DNA from: Buttiauxella gaviniae ATCC 51604
GTDB taxonomy: Bacteria > Pseudomonadota > Gammaproteobacteria > Enterobacterales > Enterobacteriaceae
Length of the DNA: 64,000 bases
NCBI RefSeq assembly: GCF_001654835.1
Contig: NZ_LXEP01000026.1
Coordinates: forward strand, 1 to 64,000
Reading direction: 5' to 3'
Position numbers and translations under genes: made by a program. This document shows positions 26,271 through 35,550 of the stretch, one piece after another. The notes beneath the pieces were generated by a model that saw only the letters and a program-made list of their open reading frames with translations, ran no database searches and had not been told where the DNA came from. The stretch's first letter is position 1. Each line of letters starts with the position of its first letter.

Positions 26271-27137
26271 CTACTTCGCCAGCTTATCTTCGGTACGTAA
26301 ATCAAAGTCCGACGCATCGTGGCGTTCGTGCAACTGCTCAGACGGCTCACCGAAGGTGCGGTTTACGATGCGCCCACGTTTAACCGCCGGGCGGCTTGCT
26401 ACTTCATCGGCCCAGCGTATGAAGTTTTTGTACGAAGCGAGGTCGAGGAATTCAGCCGCGCTGTACAGCCCACCTTTTGCCAGGCTGCCGTACCACGGCC
26501 AAATGGCGATATCTGCAATCGTATATTCATCACCTGAAATAAAACGATGTGTCGCCAGTTGTCTGTCGAGCACGTCTAACTGGCGCTTGGTTTCCATGGC
26601 AAAGCGGTTAATTGCGTACTCAATTTTCATTGGTGCGTAATTATAGAAATGACCAAAGCCACCACCGAGATATGGTGCTGAGCCCTGCAACCAGAACAGC
26701 CAGTTCAAGGTTTCAGTGCGTGCGGCAAGATCTTTAGGCAGGAAATGGCCGAATTTCTCCGCCAGATACAGCAAGATTGCGCCGGATTCAAACACGCGAA
26801 TCGGTGGTGTTACCGAATGGTCCATGAGTGCCGGGATTTTTGAATTCGGGTTCACGTCTACAAAGCCGCTTGAAAACTGATCTCCTTCACCGATACGAAT
26901 CAGATGCGCGTCGTATTCAGCTTCGCTTACACCCAGAGCCAGCAACTCCTCAAGCAGGATAGTCACCTTCTGCCCGTTCGGTGTGCCAAGTGAATAAAGC
27001 TGCAAGGGATGCTTGCCAATTGGCAGCGTGCGTTCGTGAGTTGGGCCCGCTATCGGACGGTTGATGTTAGCAAAGGTGCCGCCTTCGCCTTTTTGCCAAG
27101 TCCAAACTTTTGGCGGCTGATAGTTATTATCTGACAT
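26271..27137 (-). CDS. yghU: YghU glutathione-dependent disulfide-bond oxidoreductase
   Basis: A 288-residue member of the Nu-class glutathione transferase-like group, identical in length to E. coli YghU. The N-terminal thioredoxin fold carries LYSLGTPNGQKVTILLEEL, the Thr-Pro-Asn motif that holds a glutathione pair; the C-terminal domain is all-helical (RQLDVLDRQLATHRFISGDEYTIADIAIW). YghU reduces disulfides of small substrates with glutathione. The start MSDNNYQPPKVW at 27137 matches the orthologue. In E. coli yghU is adjacent to yghX; here a yghX-like gene lies 7 kb away. Confidence 0.93.
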   Translation of the reverse strand: MSDNNYQPPKVWTWQKGEGGTFANINRPIAGPTHERTLPIGKHPLQLYSLGTPNGQKVTILLEELLALGVSEAEYDAHLIRIGEGDQFSSGFVDVNPNSKIPALMDHSVTPPIRVFESGAILLYLAEKFGHFLPKDLAARTETLNWLFWLQGSAPYLGGGFGHFYNYAPMKIEYAINRFAMETKRQLDVLDRQLATHRFISGDEYTIADIAIWPWYGSLAKGGLYSAAEFLDLASYKNFIRWADEVASRPAVKRGRIVNRTFGEPSEQLHERHDASDFDLRTEDKLAK

Positions 27138-27330
27138 GTTGTGTCTGCCTTTTAATTGCCAGTGAGAGATTGAAAAGTGTAACCCCACTTTGTTTTGTTC
27201 GGTAATCGCCCGCTATTTTTTTTAACTTTCTGAGGTGTGATCTGTGGTAACAATAAATTAACTATAAATTTGCAATATGAACCAAATGATACAACATTAA
27301 CCGACTTATCCCGACAGACCAGGAGCCATA

Positions 27331-29196
27331 ATGCAGCGTTCAATTGCAACCGTATCTATCTCTGGCACGTTGCCTGAAAAACTGGCCGCAATTTCGGCTG
27401 CTGGTTTTGACGGTGTAGAAATCTTTGAAAATGATCTTCTTTATTACCTAGGCACGCCTGCCGATGTGCGAAAAATGGCGGCCGATCTCGGGCTTACTAT
27501 TACATTGTTTCAGCCGTTCCGCGATTTCGAAGGCGCGTCGCGCCCGCAGTTTGCCAGCAATCTGGAACGCGCACGGCGCAAGTTTGCTTTGATGCACGAG
27601 CTGGGGTGCAACACCATGCTGCTGTGTAGCAACGTGGCACCTGATTGTTCGTCGAATCTTGATTTGCAGGTCAGTGACCTGGCGCATTTGGCTGAGTTAG
27701 CACAACGTAATGAAATAACCGTTGGCTATGAAGCGCTGGCGTGGGGCACCCATGTGAACCGTTATCGCCAGGCATGGGAGCGTGTAAAACAGGTAAACAG
27801 CCCGGCGTTGGGGCTGGTTCTCGACAGCTTCCATGTGCTTTCGTTGGGTGACCAACTGATTAATCTCGACGATATTCCGGTCGATAAAATTACCTTCCTG
27901 CAACTGGCTGATGCACCGTTGATGAAAATGGATGTGCTTGAGTGGAGTCGCCATTTCCGTTGCTTCCCTGGGCAGGGTGAATTGCCAGTGGTCGAATTTA
28001 CCCGCTTGCTGACGGAAAAAGGCTACCGTGGCCCATGGTCGCTGGAGATTTTCAACGACAGTTTCCGTGCCACGCCAAATGCACCAACCGCCAAAGATGG
28101 TTATCGCTCGCTGCTTTGGCTGGAAGAGCAGACCTGGAAAGCTAATCCACATATTGATGCACAACTGTTCCATAGTGCGCCGCAAGCCAGTTATCAGGGT
28201 ATCGAGTTTTTAGAATTTGCCACCGATGCAAAAGATGCACAGGCATTGGGCGAAGCACTGCAACCACTGGGTTTTGCACAAGCCGGTGAGCACCGTTCTA
28301 AGGATGTTTCACTGTGGCGCAACGGTGGAGTGAATGTGATTCTTAACCATGAGTCGCATAGCTGGGCCGATGAGTTTCATCGTCGTCACGGTGTTTCGCT
28401 GTGCGCGATGGCGTGGCGCGTGAAAGGGGCGGCAAACGTGCTGCAACGGGCGCAGGATTACGGTTACCCAATCTGGCATGAAAAGCATGGGCCAGATGAG
28501 CGTGCGCTGGCAGCCGTGTGTGCGCCTGACGGCAGCCTGATTTATCTGATAGAGGCACCAGAGCTGGGTGAAAACGATATTTATCAAACCGATTTTAACC
28601 TTTCAGAAACCGCCAGCCAGGGCACCTTACTTGGGATAGATCATCTGGCGTTAGGGCTGGTAGAAGGCAGCCGTGATAATTGGATTATGTTTTTCCGCGC
28701 GGTGTTCGGCTTTGAACTGGATAACGAACTGAGCGTGCCGGACCCGTATGGCCTGGTCAGAAGCCAGGTGATGCACAGCCCTTGTCACTCGATACGCTTG
28801 CCGCTGAATATGTCGCACAGCCTTGATACGCAAATTGCCAGATCGGTTGCCAGCTATCAGGGAACGGGCCTGCAACATGCGGCGTTTGCTTGTGATGATT
28901 TACTCGCGACGGTAGAAGGCCTGCAATCACAAGGGCTGAAATTGTTGCCGATTCCGGCAAACTATTATGACGATTTGCTGGCGCGTTACGGGGCAAATAA
29001 CCCATTGCTACAAGGGCTTGAGCGCCTGGATATTCTTTATGAACGTGATGCGCGCCAGCATGATTTTTTGCATGCCTATACGCCACCTTTCCGCCCGGAC
29101 CGTTTCTTCTTTGAATTAGTTGAGCGGCGAGGGGATTATCAACAATACGGTGCAACAAACGCCGCTGTGCGGTTGGCCGCAATGCAAATGCGTTAA
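27331..29196 (+). CDS. quiC: 3-dehydroshikimate dehydratase with HPPD-like C-domain
   Basis: A 621-residue two-domain enzyme like Pseudomonas QuiC1. The N-terminal TIM barrel (1-280, sugar-phosphate isomerase type) has metal ligands E134, D165, Q191 and a Glu in SLEIFND near 239, with H168 beside D165; these are the positions known for QuiC1. It dehydrates 3-dehydroshikimate to protocatechuate. The C-terminal half is a 4-hydroxyphenylpyruvate dioxygenase-like fold with a possible metal triad (GIDHLALG, LQHAAFAC, FFFELVER). AGGAG precedes the ATG. It leads an operon with a carrier and a shikimate-type dehydrogenase; no protocatechuate ring-cleavage genes are in the window. Confidence 0.9.
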   Translation: MQRSIATVSISGTLPEKLAAISAAGFDGVEIFENDLLYYLGTPADVRKMAADLGLTITLFQPFRDFEGASRPQFASNLERARRKFALMHELGCNTMLLCSNVAPDCSSNLDLQVSDLAHLAELAQRNEITVGYEALAWGTHVNRYRQAWERVKQVNSPALGLVLDSFHVLSLGDQLINLDDIPVDKITFLQLADAPLMKMDVLEWSRHFRCFPGQGELPVVEFTRLLTEKGYRGPWSLEIFNDSFRATPNAPTAKDGYRSLLWLEEQTWKANPHIDAQLFHSAPQASYQGIEFLEFATDAKDAQALGEALQPLGFAQAGEHRSKDVSLWRNGGVNVILNHESHSWADEFHRRHGVSLCAMAWRVKGAANVLQRAQDYGYPIWHEKHGPDERALAAVCAPDGSLIYLIEAPELGENDIYQTDFNLSETASQGTLLGIDHLALGLVEGSRDNWIMFFRAVFGFELDNELSVPDPYGLVRSQVMHSPCHSIRLPLNMSHSLDTQIARSVASYQGTGLQHAAFACDDLLATVEGLQSQGLKLLPIPANYYDDLLARYGANNPLLQGLERLDILYERDARQHDFLHAYTPPFRPDRFFFELVERRGDYQQYGATNAAVRLAAMQMR

Positions 29197-29271
29197 TGCG
29201 ATTTACAACAATAAATGAACCTTAAGGTTCAATAAGACACCTGTAACCTACAAATAACCGAGGTATAAACC

Positions 29272-30588
29272 ATGGCGAGTTATGGCCAGGGCGACATCGC
29301 TGCCCAGAAAACTGGTGTTGTAAAAAGAACCCGTACCCGAATGGTTATCCTGACCCTTCTGGCTATCGGAACCATGATTAACTATCTCGACCGCACTGTG
29401 CTTGGTATCGCTGCACCGCAACTGAGTGCCGATCTTGGCATCGGTGCGGCAACGATGGGGATTGTGTTCTCGGCGTTTGCCTGGACTTACGCGGTAATGC
29501 AAATCCCTGGCGGCATCTTCCTTGACCGTTTCGGTAATAAAGTCACCTATGCGCTGGCACTGTTTTTCTGGTCGGCATTTACCCTGTTCCACGGTTTAAC
29601 CGTTGGCCTTAAAACGCTGCTGCTATGCCGCTTAGGTTTAGGGATTAGTGAAGCGCCATGCTTCCCGGTGAACAGTAGGGTGGTGGGGAAATGGTTCCCG
29701 CAGCATGAACGTGCGCGCGCTACGGCGGTTTACACCGTTGGTGAATACATTGGCCTTGCTGCGTTTGCGCCGCTGCTGTTCTTTATTATGGAAACCTTCG
29801 GCTGGCGTGCGTTGTTTATCACGGTCGGCGTAGTGGGCATTTTGTTTGTGCTGGTGTGGTGGCGTTTTTATCACGAACCGCACGAGTCCAAAACTGCCAA
29901 CAGTCTTGAGCTTGAGTACATCGGCCACGACCTCAAAGAGGCCGAGCCTGAACCGAAGATGAACTTTAGCTGGGCGAACGTCGCAAGGCTTATTAAATGC
30001 CGCCAAATCCTCGGTGCGGGCATTGGCCAGTTTGCCGGGAACACCACGCTGGTGTTCTTCCTGACCTGGTTCCCAACCTACCTTGCTACCGAACGCCATA
30101 TGCCATGGCTGAAAGTGGGCTTCTTCGCCATTCTGCCGTTTCTCGCCGCTGCAGTGGGCGTGATGTTTGGTGGCTGGGTCTCCGACCAAATCCTCAAACG
30201 CACCGGTTCGGTGAATATCGCCCGTAAATTGCCAATCATTTCTGGGCTGTTGATGGCCAGTCTTATCATTTCGGCTAACTGGATGCCAACCGATGCGCTG
30301 GTGATTACGGTGATGTCGGTAGCGTTCTTCGGGCAAGGCATGGTGGGACTCGGCTGGACGCTGATATCTGATATGGCCCCGAAAAATTTAGCGGGTCTGA
30401 CAGGCGGTTTATTTAACTTCTGCTCAAACCTGGCCTCTATCATTACGCCACTGATTGTCGGCTTTATTGTTGCGGCGACCGGCAACTTCTTCTACGCGCT
30501 GGTCTATATCGGCGGTGCTGCACTGTTGGGTGTGTTCGCGTATGTCTTCATTCTTGGCGATATCAAACGTATTGAGCTGGCGGACTAA
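29272..30588 (+). CDS. MFS anion:cation symporter, likely quinate/shikimate uptake
   Basis: A 438-residue major facilitator with twelve predicted TM helices, of the sugar-acid/aromatic-acid symporter family (GudP, GarP, ExuT type). The motif INYLDRTVLGIAAPQL in TM1 and DRFGNK in loop 2-3 are characteristic, as is LGISEAPCFPVNSRVVGKWF in TM4. Placed between quiC and a shikimate-type dehydrogenase, it probably imports quinate or shikimate with protons. The neighbour assignment is inference; the family itself also carries glucarate and galactonate. It ends 2 nt before the dehydrogenase start. Confidence 0.87.
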   Translation: MASYGQGDIAAQKTGVVKRTRTRMVILTLLAIGTMINYLDRTVLGIAAPQLSADLGIGAATMGIVFSAFAWTYAVMQIPGGIFLDRFGNKVTYALALFFWSAFTLFHGLTVGLKTLLLCRLGLGISEAPCFPVNSRVVGKWFPQHERARATAVYTVGEYIGLAAFAPLLFFIMETFGWRALFITVGVVGILFVLVWWRFYHEPHESKTANSLELEYIGHDLKEAEPEPKMNFSWANVARLIKCRQILGAGIGQFAGNTTLVFFLTWFPTYLATERHMPWLKVGFFAILPFLAAAVGVMFGGWVSDQILKRTGSVNIARKLPIISGLLMASLIISANWMPTDALVITVMSVAFFGQGMVGLGWTLISDMAPKNLAGLTGGLFNFCSNLASIITPLIVGFIVAATGNFFYALVYIGGAALLGVFAYVFILGDIKRIELAD

Positions 30589-30590
30589 TT

Positions 30591-31427
30591 ATGGACATAA
30601 GTGGCAATACACGTTTAATCGCCCACCTGGGCTACCCGACAACCACGTTCAAAGCACCGATGATTTACAACCCCTGGTTTGAAGAGCAAGGCATCGATAT
30701 CAAAGTGGTGCCGATGGGGGTGAAAGCAGAAGATTATGTGCAGTTGATTCCTTTTCTATTTCGCATGACCAATATTATTGGCGCGTTGGTGACGATGCCG
30801 CATAAAGTTTCGACTTGTGAGTTAGTTCACACTATTAGCCCAACGGCGCAAATTGCCGGGGCGTGTAATGCCATTCGCCTTGAGCCAGACGGCTCATTGC
30901 GTGGCGACATGTTTGATGGCGACGGTTTTGTTCGTGGTGTGTTGCGCAAAGGCATTCAGGTGGGTGGAGCTCGTGCGTTAGTCGTGGGTAGCGGTGGCGT
31001 GGGTTCCGCTATTGCGGCGTCTTTGGCGGCTGCTGGCGTTGATACGCTGGCGCTGTTTGATAGCCGGGCTGAAAGCTGCGAAGAGCTGGCAAAACGGCTA
31101 CGTAGCCACTATCCGTCTCTTAAGGTGCTTACCGGGTTGCGCAACCCGAAAGAGTTTTCCATTGTCGTTAACGCAACGCCGCTGGGTATGAATGCTGGTG
31201 ACGAATTACCGGTGGATGTTAGCGCGATAACGCCAGGAACCTTCGTGGGAGAGGTGGTAATGAAGAGCGAAATCACGCCATTTTTGCAGGCAGCCATGAA
31301 AAGAGACTGCCAGATACAACCTGGAACAGATATGTTGTTTGAGATGATTCCTGCATATATGGAATTTTTTGGCCTGCCAGAAGTGACGCCAGAAGCACTG
31401 CGTCGCGTAGCTAAAATTGATTACTAA
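30591..31427 (+). CDS. Shikimate/quinate dehydrogenase family protein
   Basis: A 278-residue AroE-superfamily dehydrogenase. The catalytic Lys (K72 in TMPHK) and Asp (D109 in GDMFDGDG) are present, followed by a Rossmann motif GSGGVGSAIA and VVNATPLGM. In place of the usual SxS substrate motif (HSKSP in AroE) it reads PTTTFKAP, as in several catabolic or SDH-like paralogues. It should oxidise shikimate to 3-dehydroshikimate for QuiC, or quinate to 3-dehydroquinate. If quinate is used, a dehydroquinase is still needed and is not here. It ends the three-gene operon. Confidence 0.85.
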   Translation: MDISGNTRLIAHLGYPTTTFKAPMIYNPWFEEQGIDIKVVPMGVKAEDYVQLIPFLFRMTNIIGALVTMPHKVSTCELVHTISPTAQIAGACNAIRLEPDGSLRGDMFDGDGFVRGVLRKGIQVGGARALVVGSGGVGSAIAASLAAAGVDTLALFDSRAESCEELAKRLRSHYPSLKVLTGLRNPKEFSIVVNATPLGMNAGDELPVDVSAITPGTFVGEVVMKSEITPFLQAAMKRDCQIQPGTDMLFEMIPAYMEFFGLPEVTPEALRRVAKIDY

Positions 31428-31582
31428 CAACTGGTTAAGGTAGTGGTAGATGGGTGCGAAAGGGTGTCATTCGCACCCCCTAAACGAAACGGTAAATGAG
31501 ACGTAATTTAGCTATAGAGCTGTGGACGGCTAAAATAATCCTTGTCATTCATCGCCTAAGCATGAGTTAATACGCCCATCGG

Positions 31583-31734
31583 TTTGACGTACAGACCTTT
31601 AAAGCAACCTAGTAAAGCAGTCCTTCAAGAGTCATCCCTGGATACCCTTTGTCGTGTGCTCCTCTACCGCTTCATAAAATCTGTAAAGCATACCAAATCG
31701 CCGTAAGGCACACTCAATTCAAAAGGTAATACAC
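31583..31734 (+). promoter_or_regulatory. cspA cold-shock leader with cold box
   Basis: The roughly 150-nt untranslated leader matches the E. coli cspA leader closely. It starts with the cold box TGACGTACAGA (31585-31595), continues CCTTTAAAGCA and ends with ATCTGTAAAGCA, ATCGCCGTAAGGCACACT and the AAAGGTAATACAC ribosome site. In E. coli this leader is an RNA thermosensor that exposes the ribosome site in the cold. The 307-bp gap 31428-31734 is thus explained; the part before 31583 should hold the promoter. Confidence 0.85.
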
Positions 31735-31947
31735 ATGTCTAACAAAATGACTGGTCTGGTAAAATGGTTCAACGCTGATAAAGGTTTCGGCTTCATCACT
31801 CCAGACGACGGTTCTAAAGACCTGTTCGTTCACTTCTCTGCAATCCAGAACGACGGTTACAAATCTCTTGATGAAGGCCAGAAAGTTTCCTTCACCATCG
31901 AGAACGGCGCTAAAGGCCCAGCAGCTGGTAACGTAACTAGCCTGTAA
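31735..31947 (+). CDS. cspA: CspA-type cold-shock protein
   Basis: A 70-residue single cold-shock domain with RNP1 (KGFGFI) and RNP2 (LFVHF), nearly identical to E. coli CspA and equal in length. It binds single-stranded RNA and DNA and melts RNA structure in the cold. The Met-5-containing start [12 protein letters not shown] and the leader show it is the inducible CspA/CspB/CspG subgroup rather than CspC/E. Codons are strongly biased to the highly expressed set. It lies outside the E. coli cspA context, so it may be an extra copy. Confidence 0.93.
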   Translation: MSNKMTGLVKWFNADKGFGFITPDDGSKDLFVHFSAIQNDGYKSLDEGQKVSFTIENGAKGPAAGNVTSL

Positions 31948-31978
31948 GGTTAGCGTTTACTAAGCTCTAAAGAATTTA

Positions 31979-32002
31979 AAAACCCGCCTCGGCGGGTTTT
32001 TT
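31979..32002. terminator. Bidirectional terminator cspA / HAD phosphatase
   Basis: AACCCGCC (31981-31988) and GGCGGGTT (31991-31998), with T6 on the plus side and a T-run on the minus side. It ends both convergent transcripts, cspA from the left and the nine-gene operon from the right. Confidence 0.85.
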
Positions 32003-32006
32003 CGTT

Positions 32007-33017
32007 TTATGGTTTTGATGTTTCCGGAATACATAATTTCGGGTCAAAGATAGTTCTCCAGTCCTGCTTCATATCCACTACCGTCCAACCTTTTTCCTTC
32101 GCCACCGTTAACCCTTCAACCAGTTTTCCGCTGGCTGGTGGATGACTGTCGTAGGCATATTCACGTTTTGCATCCGTATGGTGAACCAGTAAGCCGAAAG
32201 TTTTGTAGTCCGGGTTTGCTGCGGTGTATTGCATCATCGCCAAATCGCCGTCACTGTTACCAAATGCTGCAACCGGGCGTTGGCCCATAAATAGATGAAT
32301 GGCGACCGGCTTGGCGGCAGCATCGTCATTAAACGCGCCTTTCATGGTTTTACGCAGTTGCGTGCCGTCATCCGTTAGTGAAAATTCGCTCAGTGAGAAT
32401 GATCCCACGACTTGTTCTGGCGGGATGCCGTACATCTTCTGCGCCACGACACGCATAAAATCGATTCCGCCGCCGGAAATAATCCACGTTTTAAAACCAT
32501 TGTCGCGCAGGTAGTCGAGCAGCTGACGCATCGGTTGGTAGCCCATCTGGTCGTAATGGCAGCCAAAACGGTTATCACGATGACTGGCCACCCAGTTACT
32601 GACGCGTTGGTCGAATTCATCCGTGGTGATATTGCTGTGCGTTATCTCCAGCAGTTGCATCAACCCTTTTTCACCTGCGGCGGCGACGCTTTGCAAATCA
32701 TTGTTCAGCACAGCACTAACAATCGGGTCGCTCTTCCATTCAGGATGCTGCGGAGCAAGGCGTTTCACTTCATCAATTGCAAACTGTAGCTGGAAGGTCA
32801 GGGGTGCTTCAGGCCACAATGTGCCGTCGTTATCAAACACAACATAGCGTTTCTCAGGTGGAATAAAGGTCGAGCGATCTTTGTTGGTTGCGTTTTGCAC
32901 CCATTGCTCAATAGCTTGTTTCGCGGCGGTATCGTTCCAGGCAGAGAGCGGGTCGGCAGCCTGTGCGGTGCCAATAGCGCTAAAGATCAGAGCGCTGAGT
33001 AATAATTTATTTTTCAT
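32007..33017 (-). CDS. Secreted HAD-family phosphatase
   Basis: A 336-residue exported HAD hydrolase. The signal peptide ends at AQA-A (residue 20/21). Motif I is FDNDGTLW with the nucleophile D62 and acid D64; motif II is IISGGG; motif IV is GNSDGDLAMM. The arrangement resembles SerB-type phosphoserine phosphatases but with a periplasmic address. It is the last gene of the sulfatase-MoxR-Bat operon, its ATG overlapping the BatD stop by 4 nt. Substrate unknown. A periplasmic phosphatase next to a periplasmic sulfatase suggests scavenging or processing of ester groups. Confidence 0.85.
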   Translation of the reverse strand: MKNKLLLSALIFSAIGTAQAADPLSAWNDTAAKQAIEQWVQNATNKDRSTFIPPEKRYVVFDNDGTLWPEAPLTFQLQFAIDEVKRLAPQHPEWKSDPIVSAVLNNDLQSVAAAGEKGLMQLLEITHSNITTDEFDQRVSNWVASHRDNRFGCHYDQMGYQPMRQLLDYLRDNGFKTWIISGGGIDFMRVVAQKMYGIPPEQVVGSFSLSEFSLTDDGTQLRKTMKGAFNDDAAAKPVAIHLFMGQRPVAAFGNSDGDLAMMQYTAANPDYKTFGLLVHHTDAKREYAYDSHPPASGKLVEGLTVAKEKGWTVVDMKQDWRTIFDPKLCIPETSKP

Positions 33018-34030
33018 CGTTCACCCCTTTTGGTGGGAGTCAGCTCGGGTAGTTGAACCGGGTTCCAGAAGCGTCGCCAGGCATGGTGCAGGTATTTCAG
33101 GCAGCGCTTGAGCAGGCGTTGCGTAAACCAGATGAGTAGCAACAGGATGGCAATGGCGCTGATAACCAGCACGGTTTGCCATTTATCCTGGCCTGTCGTG
33201 CCGCGTAGTGCCGATTCGCTACCCGCAGCGGGTGCTTGTGCGACTGGTATCGTTGAACCGGGTAATTGCGCGACTTGCCATTGCTGATTGGCGGTATCCC
33301 ACCAACGCAATTTAATAGGGGGTAGCGTGATGGTTCCTGCCTGCGAGGGTAGATAACGCAATGTCTCTTCACGCTGTGCGCCTTCGATTTCGCCGCGCCC
33401 AGATTTCAGCATCGTGTTTACAGGCGTCAGGCGCTGCGTTTCTGTGCCTGGAATGGCGTACAGCAATTGCGGGATTTGTGTCGCCACAATCCCGTTAGCT
33501 TTCACTGTGACAATACGTTCCACAACATCTCCGGCATGCAGAGTAGTGTCTTTGCTGGCGTGATATTGGGTGATTTTTTGGCTTAGTGTTAAGTTGCTGG
33601 CAGGTAAGAAACGATCTGGCTGCTCAACGCCTTTCGGCCAGACCACCTCTTTTTTCAACTCTGGCAACTGCACCGTTACCGGCGGCTGGTTTGGTGATGT
33701 CAGCGTAATTTCTACTGCAGGCAGAAGCAGCACGCCTTGATCCCATGCCGTGACCTGTTTTTCCAGGCGAATTCCGCTCCAACTAATGCCATTTTTCTGG
33801 CGGCTTAACAGCTGGTTTGGCAGAGGTGTGCTCATTAACGAGCCGTTTTCAATTTTAAAGCCAGGCCACTCAGGCGGCGGGTTAAACCAGCTATCTGTCC
33901 AGAAAGTAATAGCGATGCGTACTGGCTGGCCCGGCACCACATGTTCCGGCACCTCGAGTTCACGTGTGATGTCCATTGCGGCACGGGCTGGAAGTACCGC
34001 CAGCAAAAGCAGAATAAACATGGCTCTCAT
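33014..34030 (-). CDS. BatD-like membrane-anchored protein
   Basis: A 338-residue protein with a signal peptide (to about residue 18), a periplasmic beta-rich region in two parts (PGQPVRIAITFWTDSWFN and HAGDVVERIVTVKA, Ig-like repeats typical of BatD/oxygen-tolerance proteins), one TM segment near 280-300 (LVISAIAILLLLIWF) and a basic cytosolic tail. BatD occurs with MoxR ATPases and VWA proteins in many bacteria; the joint function is not settled. It overlaps both neighbours by 4 nt. Confidence 0.8.
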   Translation of the reverse strand: MRAMFILLLLAVLPARAAMDITRELEVPEHVVPGQPVRIAITFWTDSWFNPPPEWPGFKIENGSLMSTPLPNQLLSRQKNGISWSGIRLEKQVTAWDQGVLLLPAVEITLTSPNQPPVTVQLPELKKEVVWPKGVEQPDRFLPASNLTLSQKITQYHASKDTTLHAGDVVERIVTVKANGIVATQIPQLLYAIPGTETQRLTPVNTMLKSGRGEIEGAQREETLRYLPSQAGTITLPPIKLRWWDTANQQWQVAQLPGSTIPVAQAPAAGSESALRGTTGQDKWQTVLVISAIAILLLLIWFTQRLLKRCLKYLHHAWRRFWNPVQLPELTPTKRGER

Positions 34031-35550
34031 GGCGTTTCCTCCGTATTGGCGCGGTAGAGATTTTCCAGCAGGCCGGATGGGGAAACTTCGAGGTTTTCAA
34101 ACCATTGGTTAACTTGCGGGCTGCTGCTTTCAACCGGTTGAATATCTTTTTGATTCACGCCCTGATCTTTCTTCAAATCATGCTTTATCTCATCGGGTTT
34201 GTAGTCTTGCTCTTTGCCTTGTGCCGCCTGGCGATCGCGCTCTTTTTGCCGCAATTCCATAATGATTTTGGCGATTGCGGCTCGGTTTTGTTGCGCCGAT
34301 TTCCAGTCTGGTCGTAGGCTTAATGCGCGGTCATAACTGTTGATTGCCTGTTGCCACTGCTTTTGCTGGGCATAGCTATTACCCGTCCATAACAGGGTTT
34401 CAGCGGTTTGCGGTGCCTGGCGAAATGCTGATGTGGCAGCGACAAAATCCTCCGCACGGTAGTAAGCAATGCCTTGCCAGAGCGGGTCCTGGAAACGTTC
34501 AGCCGCTTTTTTGTAATCACCATTTTTGAAAGCGATCTGCCCCTGCATATCCGGGCTAACCCACGCATCCTGCCATGCGGCCTGGCTTTGCGGCAGATAG
34601 AGCAGCGGTACCAATACAATGAGCCAGCAAATCAACTGACGCCTCCCAAGCAACAACAAAATCAGCATCGGGATAACCAGCAGATAGCCGCTATTTTTCC
34701 AGTGCAAATCACCGCGTGCATTATTCTGCGCACTGACCGATTGCTGGATATGGCTGGTGATGACGGATAAATCGCTGTCGTCACTGGTCACAAGCGTTAC
34801 GGGAATACCACCGTCGCGAATCTTGCTAAAGCGCTCGACGTTAAGTCGGGTATCAATGCCGCTCTGGGCGTAGCTTTCCGGCAGTTCGCCACCGCGTGCG
34901 GTACCAGGAACCCAGATTTGAATCGGCGCTTTAAGTTGTGCAAGCCAGGCCGCGTCCTGCGCTGAAACGGTGTCGGCGACCAGCAAAATATTGCGTGGAG
35001 TATTCGATGTTTCCGGCATGTTTTTCAGTGCAAGGCTGATGGCCTGTTTTAGCCCTGAGCCCTCTCCCTCAGGCAAAAGATTTGGGCTTTGGGCATGCAA
35101 AAACAGCGCGTAAAAAGATGGGTCTGAAGTGAGCGGGGTCGTTAAATATGCATGGCTGTTGTAGACCACCAGGCCAAAATGCGTGCCGGTTGAGCGCGAC
35201 ATCAAATCCATGATTTTGCTTTGCATCCGCTGGTGGCGGCTGGGTGCGAGATCCTGCGCGTACATTGCCGGATCTTGTTGCAGAACCACCATCATATTGC
35301 TTTGCTGCGTTAATGCCGCAGGCAGTTCGCGTTGCCATGTTGGGCCTGCCAGCCCGATAACGCCTAATGCGCACAGCCATGGTAAAACCTGAGTGATTCG
35401 TTTTTGCCGCCCGATAATAAGCGCCTTAGCGAAAGGCTTGTCCATAATCTTGTGCCAGGCGCTGCGCTGCCCGGTACTGATAAACCACAACAAAGCGCAA
35501 ATCAGCAAGCCGACTAGCCGCCAGGGATAAACAAAATGGAAATCACTCAT
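34027..35550 (-). CDS. BatB/BatC-like VWA and TPR fusion protein
   Basis: A 507-residue fusion. Two N-terminal TM helices (about 7-27, 57-72) precede a VWA-like domain (about 85-290), then two closely spaced TM helices (about 293-330), then a periplasmic TPR region (about 350-445; WTGNSYAQQKQWQQAINSYDRAL) and a charged tail. It thus unites BatB and BatC. The metal-site motif DxSxS expected near residue 85 reads QQDPAMY, so MIDAS metal binding is probably lost. The start at 35550 overlaps the BatA stop (ATGA) and keeps the family N-terminus; a longer frame reaches 35649. Confidence 0.85.
   Translation of the reverse strand: MSDFHFVYPWRLVGLLICALLWFISTGQRSAWHKIMDKPFAKALIIGRQKRITQVLPWLCALGVIGLAGPTWQRELPAALTQQSNMMVVLQQDPAMYAQDLAPSRHQRMQSKIMDLMSRSTGTHFGLVVYNSHAYLTTPLTSDPSFYALFLHAQSPNLLPEGEGSGLKQAISLALKNMPETSNTPRNILLVADTVSAQDAAWLAQLKAPIQIWVPGTARGGELPESYAQSGIDTRLNVERFSKIRDGGIPVTLVTSDDSDLSVITSHIQQSVSAQNNARGDLHWKNSGYLLVIPMLILLLLGRRQLICWLIVLVPLLYLPQSQAAWQDAWVSPDMQGQIAFKNGDYKKAAERFQDPLWQGIAYYRAEDFVAATSAFRQAPQTAETLLWTGNSYAQQKQWQQAINSYDRALSLRPDWKSAQQNRAAIAKIIMELRQKERDRQAAQGKEQDYKPDEIKHDLKKDQGVNQKDIQPVESSSPQVNQWFENLEVSPSGLLENLYRANTEETP

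Noticed and set aside
29638..30336. Minus-strand reading frame (232 codons) opposite the MFS carrier
   Set aside because: It is an antisense shadow of a clear membrane carrier; the translation is rich in His, Arg and Gln and looks like no real protein.
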